Both the position numbers and the translations under genes were made by a program. Below are positions 12,043 through 23,575 of a stretch of DNA of 64,000 nucleotides, piece by piece. Under the pieces are notes generated by a model. The model was given only the letters and a program-made list of their open reading frames with translations, was not told the origin of the DNA and did not search any database. Each line of letters begins with the position of its first letter. Position 1 is the stretch's first letter. Location: contig CAJNOJ010000153.1 of NCBI GenBank assembly GCA_905250025.1, forward strand, positions 186,001 to 250,000, in the 5' to 3' direction. Source of the DNA: Adineta ricciae (Eukaryota > Rotifera > Eurotatoria > Adinetida > Adinetidae).

Positions 12043-12422
12043 CTGAAATATTCAAGCAAATGGTAGATTTTTTAGTCACGGAACTGAATTAATAAAATTT
12101 TACTATGTGATCTTTTTTGTCTATATGGCAACGACATATGAGAATATATTGAAAGGAAGTCTTATTTGTATTTCACAACCGAACGCAAAAGAACTTGTTC
12201 GTCTCTTTCGCCGGTAAAAGCTCATTTCGACGTGACATCATAAGAAGAAATCATATCAGTGTATTTTGCGTTCTCTTTCTTCTGACTGTATTGTACAATT
12301 TTCTGTGTCAGCAATCGGTGAATACGCCGAGCGCAACTTTCATCAGAACGAAAAATCATCTCAAAACGTATACAGTATAACGTTTTTTTTATTGTATAAG
12401 GTGTGTTTCGAAAATTCGTCGT

Positions 12423-12504
12423 TGTAACGACAAACTGGTTGAGTAGCAGGCCGCTTCTCACGGTACAGATGTTTATTGACTACTTTTCATGACCAAGATG
12501 TATC
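12423..12504 (-). mobile_element. LTR, 3' portion, split by insertion
   Basis: About 82 bp match the last part of the intact LTR at 55667-55872 (same orientation), starting TGTAACGACAAACTGG. The homology stops abruptly after GATGTATC. The missing first part of the LTR is found at 15219-15335. Immediately outside lies GTCGT (12418-12422), identical to the GTCGT (15336-15340) outside the other part: a 5-bp target duplication of one LTR now split by about 2.7 kb. Confidence 0.65.
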
Positions 12505-13317
12505 GTTTTTTGTTAGCTAGTTAATTTGAAAATATTGATCCCCTGAGGCCTAACAATACCACTAGGTATACACTTCTTTGACAGAGGATGAAGATATAGC
12601 AGGAGGATCAAGAAAGGAGAACGTAGAAAATGAGAAAAAGTAGAAAGTAATCACAACAGTCCAAAGGAGAGATGAAAACCTCCACTACAATAACAACAAC
12701 GTAACATAGACGAGAGTAATATAATATATACGTACACCTTTTTTTTTCGCCAGAGGCATTGAAGAACAAGGTGCAAAATACGCAACGATGCGTTATATGG
12801 TACATGAATGACTCCGGAAAATCTTTTAATAGTTCAAGATCGTGAATGTTGATTATTGAGGATGCGCAAGGTTGATATAGTTCCATCCATTTCTCTATGC
12901 ATGTGTCATATCCCAGGTTATTATGGCACGGTCGGTTCCGGCCGGAATCGAGAAGAGCTGTACCGGATCCAGTCGCCGGAATGATCGACCTGGGTATAGG
13001 GGATGAAGCATTTTGATCTGCGTAAATATTTGATAATCATATTCCTGTTTCACCATAATCTTTTAAAAACATTGGAATTTGCTTGTTCAAACAGCAGATG
13101 TTCATCGGTGGATCCTGTCAACGAAACTTTATATCTTCCCAATGGTTCTTACAGTGATTTTCCAGTGGGAGTTCACGGTATATCATCGAGAACATCGAGC
13201 TGTTCCATTGGTGAACACTTAAAGCTCTCTTTAGTGCTGCGTAATACAAAAGGGTATACGCAGTGCATCCAGCTGAATAGCGGCATAACATACGTATGTT
13301 GCAAAGAGTACTCGTCT

Positions 13318-13923
13318 CTATTCTGCTGACGAAGAGCCGAGAAGTTTACACAATTTGATTATCGCTACTCGTTGCCTTATTTTGAGCTTCATTACATCTA
13401 TCATTTTACCCCAGCATAGTCTAGATCCTATATTATATCTTAAGTATTTGTAGCTTGTTACCCAATTTAGCTGGTTATTACCCGCTGACACGTTAAAGCG
13501 GGGTTCTCCTACTGCTCTGGCTGTCCAAAGCAATTCAATCTTCTTGTAATTAATGAGTTGTACTGCTAGCGTGGAGTAGAATTCTAGATAATCGAACAAG
13601 TTTTTAAATTTTCTCTCTAGATCGAGACATTGACTGGATTAGTTGGTTCCAATCATTCCGCCTACAACACATGCTAGATCAGCGGCAAAGAAATTCGACA
13701 TAGAACTTTGAAGATATGTAATGAAAATTGCTGGTGTCAAGCACGAACCATGCGGTCCACCTTTCTGAACAATAAAGGGTTTTGATCTTTGCTCTTTCAT
13801 TTCGATAAAACATGTCGTGTTTCTCAACCAACTATCAATCCACTTTACATAATCTTGCGGTACTCCTAACCTGGAAACCTTTCCAATGCATCCCTCCCAC
13901 CATGGTTGGTCGATCAGAACCAA
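13318..13923 (-). pseudogene. Non-LTR reverse transcriptase fragment
   Basis: Two reading frames (13639-13923, then 13318-13599) give successive parts of a reverse transcriptase palm: YVKWIDSWLRNTTCFIEM, VQKGGPHGSCLTPAIFITYL (usual G-V-P-Q-G-S pattern), FFAADLACVV in place of the catalytic F-A-D-D box, then LNWVTSYKYLRYNIG and KIRQRVAIIK, typical of the thumb-side region of LINE-type elements. A stop and frame change separate them, the first catalytic Asp is Ala, and no endonuclease domain is seen. Dead remnant within the insertion that splits the LTR. Confidence 0.7.
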
Positions 13924-14444
13924 TACTCTTGACTGTGGTCTAAAATCTGATCTGAATCCAGATTAAGAATCATGAAAAAGTCCTCTATTTTGGAGAACGC
14001 GTTGAAATCTACTTAAGGAAAATATCAAGCAGCGAGGTCGATCTTGTGTCGGTTACTGTCCAAGTACTATCTTTCTTAGCCAGTAATTGACTCATTATAT
14101 TTTTTTATGTGTTTGAAATATCAAGCTAATCGATTTAAGCAAGAGGATGAGGAAAACTCTTACGAAATATCTCGTATTAATGCGTGTGTGTTTATCATTG
14201 TGTTATTTTTTTTGTATAAAACGTCGTAGCTCTTGGATCACCATTTCTTTAAACTACTTCGTTATGTGTAAACGCTTATAAATCGCATTTTGTATTGAGA
14301 CATCTCTGGTGCATTCGATGAGTTTATATTGTTCTTATTCATATGACCTTTCTCATGATCATTATCTACTCATCTTCATTTTTTTTCGCTTTCGACTCAA
14401 TATTGCGAAGACGCTCAGGAGAGCGTCTAATCTGAGTGGGAGGA

Positions 14445-14656
14445 TGTAACGCTAATGATATCGTTCATCCCTTTCTGTTCTTTATTCTCTTACCTCTATG
14501 TATATCATACTATCTCCGGGTCATCTCTCTCTCTTTCCTCTTCTCTATATAAGCGCGTGTCTTATTGTGAAAGAGATACATTCTGATCATGTAGAGTAGT
14601 TAATAAACATCTGTACCGTGAGAAGCGGTCCGCTACTCAGCCAGTTTGTCGTCACA
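14445..14656 (+). mobile_element. LTR in opposite orientation with possible primer-binding site
   Basis: About 212 bp, TGTAAC...TCACA, homologous to the inverted copy at 55667-55872, including CTATATAAGCGCGTGTCTTATTGTG (TATA box region) and the AATAAA-containing TTAATAAACATCTGTACCGTGAG. Two bases after the LTR comes TGGGATGTGCTG, the place and TGG start expected of a tRNA primer-binding site, so this may be a 5' LTR with truncated internal sequence. No matching 5-bp duplication flanks it. The following 14660-15200 holds no recognisable gag or pol. Confidence 0.6.
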
Positions 14657-15218
14657 ACTGGGATGTGCTGTTGGATTGGTGAGAGATTGTCCAGCATCAG
14701 ATGTCACCGTTTGTTGGCGGAGCGGTGTTATATTCTGTACCAGGTTGTGCATGTGTTGGTCTGAGGTAAAACATGGATAGCGGTTAAACTGTTGATTGTT
14801 CATTGGATAAAAGGCATTAATTGTGGCTTGATTTCCTGGATATCCATGGTTGTACTAAAACGTTGAGGTTTTTTTGACGAGTATTGGTCAGGTGTGATTT
14901 GTAGCGGCTCCGTCATTTGATGATCCACCTTGTTTGATGCTAAATTGTCGCCTATCATGTTGTGATTAATACCCGGATTCTATGTTATTTGGTAGTTGTA
15001 TGCGGGAGATATGTTGCTGTTCAGCATGTCGGCTCAGCAGAACAGACTTAGTTTTCCTGCCAATATCTTGTGATGATTCTTGATTGTATAGACAGAAACA
15101 ACACTTCTTTGTGAGATAGAATAACGGTAGTTTTCGTTTATGGACGATACGTACGACGAAGAAAAAAACGTCCTATTCGAACGTGTGCAATGTTGTGAAT
15201 GAGAATATACCTATTACG

Positions 15219-15335
15219 CAATAAGACATGCGCTTACATAGAGAAGAGGAAAGAGAGAGATGGCTCAGAGGTAGCATGATTTAGAGGTGAGAGAATAAAG
15301 AAGAAAGAAAGATGAACGATATCATTACCGTTACA
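15219..15335 (-). mobile_element. LTR, 5' portion, split by insertion
   Basis: About 117 bp match the first half of the intact LTR at 55667-55872, ending at GTTACA (complement TGTAAC). With 12423-12504 it reconstitutes all but about 7 bp of one LTR flanked by GTCGT on both sides. Confidence 0.65.
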
Positions 15336-15340
15336 GTCGT

Positions 15341-16061
15341 GGTAGAATGCAAATCAATGAAAAAAACTTCGTCGATGGCTACTCGGTACAAAGTTGCATC
15401 CACTATATGTAGATACGCGATTTTTGACAATAATGATTTATACCAAATATTCCTGAATAAAAATTCACAATTGTTATATCACTGCTGATTACAATTCATT
15501 AGATTTATCATATGGTGTCTCTTTGGCGGAAAATCAAGGAGAATATTTCTAGCTATTTCTATTTCGCATATTGATTTATTTGAACCATTGGTCATTGAAT
15601 GTGCATATATACAATAAGAAGCGTAAGAAAAATTATTACATACGTACGAGCAACGAATAACTAAAGGGTCGATGCAATGCATAACAAATGCAATCTAATT
15701 GGAAGGAATGTGTGCTCATATAACCAACGATATGACGACTATACGAATTATGAAAATAGTATAGCCATTCCTCACATCGCTTATTGGTACACCCTTCATA
15801 CGATATATCGATAGAGTTATTACTACTTCTCAACGAGTTTGTGAACATATAGCTGTTGTCAATGATTTCAACATAGACTATAAGATGAAAACGTTTATTT
15901 TAGCGACTAAATCACACCGGCTGGAACCGTAATGTCTTCAAACCGCAGTTATCAACGGTTCAAAGTAATCATCATCGTGATGGTACGTCGCTTCTGTCAT
16001 CGATTCTATCCTTACACTTTATTTAATATCTTGGTTAATTGATTAGATACCACCATTTTTA
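15341..16061. other. No gene recognised
   Basis: AT-rich sequence with only short frames; nothing supported. Confidence 0.4.
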
Positions 16062-16069
16062 CCTGCTAT
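16062..16069. repeat. Target site duplication, left
   Basis: CCTGCTAT, repeated exactly at 16973-16980 on the other side of the hAT-like element. Confidence 0.8.
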
Positions 16070-16972
16070 CAGAGATGTCCACAAGGCAGGGCTGCCCTGC
16101 TAATTATACATGTGGACCATGAATTCATTAAAACAGTCTTTGTTGCTTAAAAAATATTCAAAAATACTAAAAGAAAACGGGATTTTACCGTCGAATAACC
16201 TCTAATGCTGTTTCAGCATTTTTAGACGTTGCCTGTAATCTACTGTACTAAACAGTTGATTTAAAGGATCTTTGAAGATAACATAAATTTTAGATGAAGT
16301 CGTAGTGATCTTCAGAAGAAGTGATAGAATTCTCCTGAGATCAAAGAGCAAACAACTAGAAAAATAATAAATCCTTGTGATAGACAAGTTTTGACTCGTT
16401 TCTACATGTATTTAGTTAGGTCTTCTTCTCTTTACTACTCTAAAAATAGATCCATGTTCAGAAAAAAACTTATTTCTCATTTGAATCAAATTATTTTGTA
16501 CAAAAGTCAAAATGATAATACTAATCTTTAATCAATCGTCATTTTTCCCGAACGCTGATGCCGTAAGTAGTCGAATAAACAGCTGTACTTCCCAAATTAA
16601 TTATTAGACAACCGAACTGGAAGTATTATGTTGATTTCAAACCTAAGGCTAGATAATCCGTTTTGTCCCATAAAGTTGTTTATCGGACTTCATCTCGAAT
16701 CAAGTCATACTGGAAATGAGGATCAATCGAAAATGAATAACACTAATCCTTTTATTTTAGTTTTTTTATGAGATAAATTTAATAAAACTGGTAATATTCT
16801 TTTGCTAAGTTTATTTTTACATATATGTATCGAATGCTATCCTATTTATCGGCTCCACATATGTTGAATTTTATCGATTATATTGCGCAAGATACTAACT
16901 ATATAGTCATAGTTATATAATGTGTTCGCCCTGTAGGGCAGGGCAAAAAAAAGTGCCCTGTGGACATCTCTG
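16070..16972. mobile_element. Non-autonomous hAT-like DNA transposon (903 bp)
   Basis: The element starts CAGAGATGTCCACAAGGCA and ends with the reverse complement of CAGAGATGTCCACAGGGCA: terminal inverted repeats of about 19 bp with one mismatch. It is flanked by a perfect 8-bp duplication, CCTGCTAT. Eight-bp duplications and CAG-starting inverted repeats are the hallmarks of the hAT superfamily. Subterminal GCCCTGC/GCAGGGC motifs occur near both ends. No transposase frame is present, so it must have been moved in trans. The near-perfect repeats and the exact duplication suggest a fairly recent insertion. Confidence 0.8.
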
Positions 16973-16980
16973 CCTGCTAT
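16973..16980. repeat. Target site duplication, right
   Basis: CCTGCTAT, partner of 16062-16069. Confidence 0.8.
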
Positions 16981-18700
16981 CAAAGTCCACTTATTCCACT
17001 GAATCACCTGATGATATACTGATATTACATACGAGAGCTTATCTGACCGGTGATAAAAACCTTTTCATTCAATTTAAACGGTTTCATTTCCTGGTCAATT
17101 TTAAAGAGCCTAATAATTTATTTGTAAAACTTCCTGAGATGTGAATGTTCATGATGAACCGTATGCACATTGAAAATCGCTTTTTGATGATTAATATGGC
17201 TGTGGCCCGCCGAACAGGAGAGAATTTTTAATGTGCTACTATGTAGCAAACTCATCAAACGTGCGTGATGCTGCAAACAGAGAAAAATTCTAATCATGTA
17301 TTTAAAATGTTTGAACAAACATGCGTTTTCTCGTTACTTCGCAACAATGTAGCAGTTGCTTAGGTGTCGTAAACAGCGAAACGCTCAAACGCATAAAGAA
17401 GAAGTTTTATGAAGCGTAAAGCATCTTTATAAATAAAATTCATTGAATTTTAATACATTCTATCAAACCTGCTTTCGAGATTTACCGAGACATATGGCAA
17501 ATAAGAATGTATAATGATAAACGATATTGTCAAAGAAATTACTTGAATTGTTTTCAAAAGATCTGCAGTTCATATGTCATTGTGAACTGCGCACGAATTT
17601 TCTTTGTCTTGGTTAAAAACTTCATTTTACTACTCAATGCGAAGAGAATTATAGAGCAGCAATATACAATTGCGATTTGCCTTCTGGTTAAATGTTCAAT
17701 TTGATTGGGGGCGAAAGTAGTTGAAATAACTTCGTTTCTAGAAAAATCGGCACTCGCTAGCACTGTCATCCTGAAAATCTGGTTCGCAAAAAGCAATCTA
17801 TTTATTCTGTGTCAGCAACTATACAAAACGAGATCGAAGGATTATCATGACACTAAATACTTTGACAATGGCTGATAAAGAACGACTTTGCTAAGAGTAT
17901 ATTCGCGCAAATATTCCTGTCAAAGACGTTACTTGCATTGAGACGGGTCGGCGCACCAACATTTGTAGTTTGTTATAAATGAACAAGAAGTTTTCTGCGC
18001 CAAAATAAAACAGCATCTTTCAATTTTCACGGGATATTGATCTTGCTGATGCACAAGTGACAATCTCAGAATCCGATATTATGATCGAAGGATAGCACAC
18101 GTTTGAGCCGAAAAGAAACGTAGTTATATAAAATATCGTAGGTTGTAATTACCATCTATAAAGTCAAAAGTACACAGTGAACAAAAGAAGCGGAATTCTG
18201 CATCTCGTAGTGAAACAGCGCGTGTACAATAGAATCAAACTATTAGTGTTAGATTGAAAGATTTTTTTGTCACGACTAAACAATAATAAAAATGTGGTCA
18301 CATGAATGTTGAGAGCATTGTAGAGTACACGAATCTAATAAGAGCAATGAATGTGCATAAGACACCCTCATTGTATTAGGATGATTATTTATCAATCGAA
18401 ATGATTTTAGTAATTGGGCAAAATTTCTTCACGACGATCTTCATTCTCTACGTCACTCGTCAATGGAGACAGTATCTTATTAGAATGTTCTTCATATAAT
18501 TATAAATGGCACAAAATTTCTACCCTTTAATTCTTTCACAGTGTGTTCGCATCCGGTTGAAGTTCATACGTCATCGAGAATGAATTTGCTTTATTCAATT
18601 TTTACCATGGATATAAGACATGACGTTTTATCTACTTCACAAAAAAAACAAAAGCTTTAAAACATGAGAGAATAAGAGTTTCTATATCCACCCTTTTCTT
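16981..18700. other. No gene recognised
   Basis: Long AT-rich stretch with only short frames in all directions; no motif seen. Confidence 0.4.
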
Positions 18701-18704
18701 TTCA

Positions 18705-19850
18705 CTAAGGTTCAAACTCAAACTTTTGTATTCGTCGATTGCCATCATCGATAACGTAAAGGTTTCCTTGTCGATCGATGGATATATCCTCTGGCGCAAA
18801 TAACTGATGTGAAGCTCTTCCATCACCATAACCACCAACAACAATCCAAATATCACGCGATCTGTCTGACCAACGCATCACTCGATGATTCAGCGAATCA
18901 ACCACGTACACATTACTCCGTTGATCAACGAATATTCCCTTAGGACCATTCAATTCTTTCATATGAGCACCGCTACCACGACCACCAGCAACAACAATTC
19001 CTTCTTTTGCATTTTTCAACCACTTCATCACACGATTATTGTTCGAATCTGATACATAAACTGAATAATCTTGATCGACAGCAAGATATGTAGGATAGTG
19101 AAGTTGATCTAGACCACGACCTTTTCCATTGCCACCAGCAACAACTTTCCCACGGGACTCTCCTTCTTTCCATCGTGTTACAACACACTGCTCATGATCG
19201 CTTATATAAATAGCTCCGTCTCGATCGATTGCTATATCTGTGCAAGTAACGTTCGAAGCTATGATCTGCTGGTCGCTCGAATTTTGCAGCGACCATCTCA
19301 CCACTCGACGATTTCCGCTGTCACAAATGATAATCGAATTTTTTGCTTTATCAATAACTGTATGTGTGGGCGCATGTAATTGATTGCTTTTATTGCCTCT
19401 TCCATTCCCACCAGCAATGACTTCACCTTTCGCCACATTAGATCTGCGTCTAACAATGCAATTTGCAGATGAATCAGCAAAATAAATTGTTTCATGATCA
19501 TCATCATCAACGGTGATGCCTTTGACAGAACGTAGTATCATGCCTATACTGATAGAAATTCCATATTGATTCCATGAAGGATAATCTAGAATAGACCAAA
19601 AAGTAAATGAAACCCTAGATGTCATACGTTCACATGTGCCAACCTTCTGTGACTGTCATAGTGACGTTAAATAATACCTCTGTTGTTCTCGTTGTTGTTG
19701 TTGTTACTGATTTCTTAATAATTGGGGTTTCCTTTGCTATGATGGTCAAAATAATAATTATAATGATTGCGATCAGAATGATGACACTGCTGACAAATAT
19801 GACACACGTTCTTTTCTCTGATCGAGTATATTCATTTCTAAAAACGATGT
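18705..19850 (-). CDS. NHL-repeat membrane protein
   Basis: The main exon (18705-about 19590) encodes six or so NHL repeats with the usual bdelloid spacing: VIAGGNGRGNKSNQL, VVAGGNGKGRGLDQLHYP, VSDSNNNRVMKW, VVAGGRGSGAHMKELNGP, VVDSLNHRVMRW, VIDDGNRRIQKFEFEP-stop. The domain begins at SWNQYGISIS. Upstream, at about 19660-19850, lies a segment with one TM (VIILIAIIIIILTIIA) followed by a Thr-rich linker (TTTTTTRTTEV), the usual N-terminal layout of this family. The junction between these parts (19590-19650) has no clean GT donor in the right phase, so the first intron is unresolved. Predicted type II membrane protein with an extracellular propeller; ligand unknown. Confidence 0.65.
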
Positions 19851-20481
19851 GTTCTGAGCTTTGTTTTGTACAATTTCAAACACACATACGATGTATCTGA
19901 TTGAGCTACATCTGTTTGCAACACACTCAGACTAGTCACGTTTAGCTGAAAATCATCAAACTAAATATTATTTTTCGAAAATTTACTCATTAATTACTTC
20001 ATGATCTACTGTGTTATTGCTCTTCATTAAGTTATCTTCAACGCCTACCGCATGAAGAAAGATGATTGGAAATCGTTGTGTCGAGTATTATTTCACTTGA
20101 ACGATCGTTAAGATATGGATGGTAAGTGAAAAGAAAAAAACGTCAAACAGTTTAATACTTGATCATTGATATCGCGCAACCTTCTCTCCTTCCGCCTGAA
20201 AATATTTTAAAAAGGCTTTTTATCATTTTAGGTTTGCTTTCGGCGGAGATATCATTTACTTCCGACGGAAGAAGGCGATACCACTTACCAAAGCTGATTT
20301 CTACGTTCTACCGACAAAATGTTAATATTACTGTTATCGCTTGTGTATTTACAACTGAAATTAGCACGCAGTTGTTGCTATTTACTTCGAATGAAGTGAG
20401 TAAAATAAAAAAGAACCCTGGTCGATATCATATACGCTACACATATTTTCCAAATTAACAGTTATAGAGGAAAGCTTCGTC

Positions 20482-21730
20482 ATGCGTATGAAACTCTTCT
20501 TACAATCGTTGTATAAAACTATTCGTGACAAATGGACGACATGGAATGTGTTTAATTCTCGATCAGCAGATCCGATGATAAAACGTCGAGAAATTTTATC
20601 CACTCGTGTATATATCATTCTCGTTGTTGTGTCATCTATTATTCTCATAACATACAATTCGATTAGTGTGCNATCAATACAATCCTTTATTAACTTCTCA
20701 TTCGAAACTACTCAACTGTCCTTGTGAGAAAATATCGATCGAATATAAACATTTCGTTGAAATCAGTACAAGATTACATTCCGTGTGTTCAAGTGATTTT
20801 GTTCGCAAAGAATGGCGTGATTATCTATGGTTTACTAGAAACGCAATGTTATTTCATCGACTTGATATCCGTGTACGCGGTCCAGCATATTTCTCATTTC
20901 TTTCGGCGTTATGTCAAATTTCTGAAATAACACTGCGAAACGCCGTTGATCAATTTCTTCATGGAACATACATCAGTCCTCGATTACTATCGCAATCGAA
21001 TTTCGAAAAGCAGATTAATCATATTGTTTTACAATTTCAGAAAGTTCCTGGAGCAAAATTTGCTCGAAGCTTAGAAGTTATACGTGCTGTAATGAATGGA
21101 AATGGGTTTGTCTCCGCTCATTCTTTAAATTGGGAGTGGTGGAGGGATTTAAATCGTACTTTCTATACATTACCAACGCGTCCGATTACAATGAGTGACG
21201 GATGCTCTTGTGGAACACGAAGCGATTGTTTCGATTCAGCAGGTATCTATTTTGAATTAAGTCATGTGGAAAAATTTACGATACCTGGCTGGAAAATCGG
21301 ATGTTCAGCTGTTGAAACGCTACTGCACTCCACATTCGAATGTTTATACGAACGGAATTGTCTGAATTTGTTATTATCCCATATTCCAGAAGGTGGTTTT
21401 GGTTTTCCTCCCATAAATATGTCACCAATTAACTCTTCACTGGCAAGTCGTTTTCAAAACAGTTCAAGTATTCAAAATTTAACCGATGAGCTATTCGTGG
21501 AAGAATGGAAGGTGAATAGTTATTATTCATCATTTTACAATCAGTGTGCTCCAATTTTATGTTCTTATAAGATGAAAAGAGAGGAATATCTTGTTTTCAG
21601 CGTTACGAAAATTCTAGCCTTTTACGGAGGACTAACTGTAGTTTTGCAATTTATTATTCCAATTATCATTAAATCAATATTCGATATTCATGATCAGTGT
21701 CGAAGAAACACAATTACTCCCGTTGAGTAA
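20482..21730 (+). CDS. Single-unit two-TM Cys-rich ectodomain protein
   Basis: This is a one-unit relative of the three-unit gene at 35721-41913. A basic N-terminus (MRMKLFLQSLYKTIRDKW) leads to TM1 (TRVYIILVVVSSIILITY). After the ambiguous base at 20672 the frame changes and the unit continues: LNCPCEKISIEYKHF, SVCSSDFVRKEW, DGCSCGTRSDC, the hallmark ETLLHSTFECLYERNCL, NQCAPILCSY, then TM2 FYGGLTVVLQFIIPI and a short basic tail. Comparison with related units suggests that a few residues are missing at the n, so the frame break is probably a sequence gap rather than a mutation. Length about 410 aa. Function unknown; topology (two TMs around a large disulfide-rich loop) is channel- or receptor-subunit-like. 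Confidence 0.65.
20672..20672. other. Ambiguous base / sequence gap
   Basis: Single n between TM1 and the ectodomain of the two-TM gene; the frame changes across it, so it probably stands for a gap of unknown length. Confidence 0.7.
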
Positions 21731-22099
21731 TTTACATGATGATTATTTGTTCAATAAACTCGAACTAACTACATAGTTGAATTGCTTTGAGAAATGGTCC
21801 ATGTGCAAATGCTTTTGAATAAAAAGACGATCTATCACATTGAACTTTCTTTTGTTTTGTATTAATTGAAACGAAGTTGCAAAGCTTTTATATTCTGAAA
21901 TTCATTATAGTCTAATCAAATGATAAATAAGCTCTCTCACCTTTTACCTATGGCGAGTTTGTCATTCTCATTGAATAGCTTGACTCTATTCGCTCAGCAC
22001 ATTTACCGTGTCAGTTGTACCAGATTCGTCATCTCTTTAACTTACCGTTCTCGTAGACGGTTAGTTACAACTCGAGTTGGAATTACAGAACAGCGTATC

Positions 22100-22450
22100 C
22101 TAAAATTGATTGGAATTCTCTATTTCAACCTGACAAATGTATTTAAAAATCAAAGTAAGAACATGATTAATAGGATAATATATCCAGTACTTAGCGATAA
22201 ATTCATAACACATAGCTAAAGGACGGAGTGGTCCATAAACGTTTTCTAAGCGCATGGCAGAGTATTTTTGCATGAAATCAAGATTTTCCAGGTTATATAG
22301 TTTATAAGGCACCACTAAAATTGGATACATATCGTTATTGTTATCACCAGCTGTGCCATTTGGCGTCGTTTTATAATGAGCATTATGAACAACAGAATAT
22401 ACGTGACTTTTTCTCAACAGATACGACACAGTATGTGAAGTGCTTTCCAT
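22100..22450 (-). CDS. Hypothetical protein, uncertain
   Basis: A 116-codon frame (MESTSHTVSYLLRKSHVYS...VEIENSNQF) with a balanced composition and a moderately hydrophobic stretch near PINHVLTLIFKYICQ. It is divergent from the 7TM gene starting at 22535, 84 bp away. No family recognised; it could be a chance frame or an exon of a decayed gene. Confidence 0.25.
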   Translation of the reverse strand: MESTSHTVSYLLRKSHVYSVVHNAHYKTTPNGTAGDNNNDMYPILVVPYKLYNLENLDFMQKYSAMRLENVYGPLRPLAMCYEFIAKYWIYYPINHVLTLIFKYICQVEIENSNQF

Positions 22451-22534
22451 TTCCCCTCATCAAACGAACTGTTTGTTGAGAAAAGCAGAAAGATCCCCGA
22501 AAAGTTTAACTCTTCAATTACTGGTAGATTTAAG

Positions 22535-23575
22535 ATGAATCGAAGCGATATCTTCTACAATTTTTCCGGAGACAATAATCAAACGAATCTCATCTCACTA
22601 GTGAATCTTGTGAACAGAATTGTCTCACAATTCGGCCTTGGTTTTATCTGGATTTTTGGAAACATTAGTTCAATTCTTCTGTGTATGGTTTTCATTCAGC
22701 CAACTTATCGCAATAGTCCATGTGCAATGTTTTTCCTTGCTGCAAGTATTTCACAGTTTTTTGCTTATAACTTCGCATTATTCACTCGAATGCTTCCGCT
22801 TGGGTACAATGTCGCCATTTTCAATTACAATCTTTGGTACTGTAAACTTCGCTTTTATTTCTTTTATGTTTTTGTGGCTCTCCCTCGCTATTATATCATT
22901 CTGGCATCCATTGATCGATATTTCGCCAGTTCACGCGATGTACTTCGACGGCGATGGAGTTCACCAAAGATCGCCTATCGACTTATCATCGGCAATGCTC
23001 TATTCTGGTGTATCATGTACATCCAAATCATTATTTTCTATGAAATTGGGAGTGGCACATGTACATTTCGCTCAGGAAACTACGGAATATTCCTTAGTAT
23101 TTATATAGCGATCGACAGCGGTATTCTTCCTTTACTCTTAATGGTCGTCTTCGGCTTGTTAACTGTGCGAAATATTCATCAGAGTAAGATGCGGATTGAT
23201 GTATGCGCAAGACAAGTAACAAGAATGGGAAAGAAAGATCTGCAACTGCACCGAATGTTAGCAAATCAAATAGCTCTGTTTCTCGTCCTCAACCTACCGA
23301 ATCCAATTTATCTTCTCTTTATTTCATTTACAATCAATATACCGAAATCAACACTTCAAAACGCCGCAGAAATGCTTGTTGGTAATATGACGTATGCATT
23401 AATTTACTTCGGATTTTTATTAACATTTACAAATTTTATGATCTCCTCGGACATATTTCATCGAGAGTTTTTCCATTTGTTCCGAGTGAAAATACTTCGT
23501 CGTTCTGCCGTGGGAAGATCAACTGGTGGTGAGTTAACAGCACGACCACTTCGTCCAATCAATATTAATGCATAA
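22535..23575 (+). CDS. Rhodopsin-like 7TM receptor
   Basis: Intact single-exon frame of 346 aa. An N-glycosylated extracellular start (NRS, NFS, NQT) is followed by seven hydrophobic segments: about residues 33-57, 65-88, 103-125, 148-167, 184-207, 244-267 and 282-304. TM1 carries the GN pair (FGNISS), the end of TM3 has the DRY motif (ASIDRYFASS), and conserved cysteines precede TM3 (WYCKLR) and lie in loop 2 (GTCTF). It resembles the FMRFamide/neuropeptide-receptor-like family much expanded in bdelloids. Ligand unknown; probably chemosensory or peptide signalling at the plasma membrane. Confidence 0.8.
   Translation: MNRSDIFYNFSGDNNQTNLISLVNLVNRIVSQFGLGFIWIFGNISSILLCMVFIQPTYRNSPCAMFFLAASISQFFAYNFALFTRMLPLGYNVAIFNYNLWYCKLRFYFFYVFVALPRYYIILASIDRYFASSRDVLRRRWSSPKIAYRLIIGNALFWCIMYIQIIIFYEIGSGTCTFRSGNYGIFLSIYIAIDSGILPLLLMVVFGLLTVRNIHQSKMRIDVCARQVTRMGKKDLQLHRMLANQIALFLVLNLPNPIYLLFISFTINIPKSTLQNAAEMLVGNMTYALIYFGFLLTFTNFMISSDIFHREFFHLFRVKILRRSAVGRSTGGELTARPLRPININA

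Noticed and set aside
12895-13000. GC-rich palindromic patch (CCCAGGT...ACCTGGG) as a foldback element
   Set aside because: Only the outer seven bases and a short central GGCCGG pair; no target duplication found.
13003-13329. 108-codon plus-strand frame with a signal-peptide-like start
   Set aside because: It lies inside the transposon insertion between reverse-transcriptase remnants, overlaps their end, and shows no family motif.
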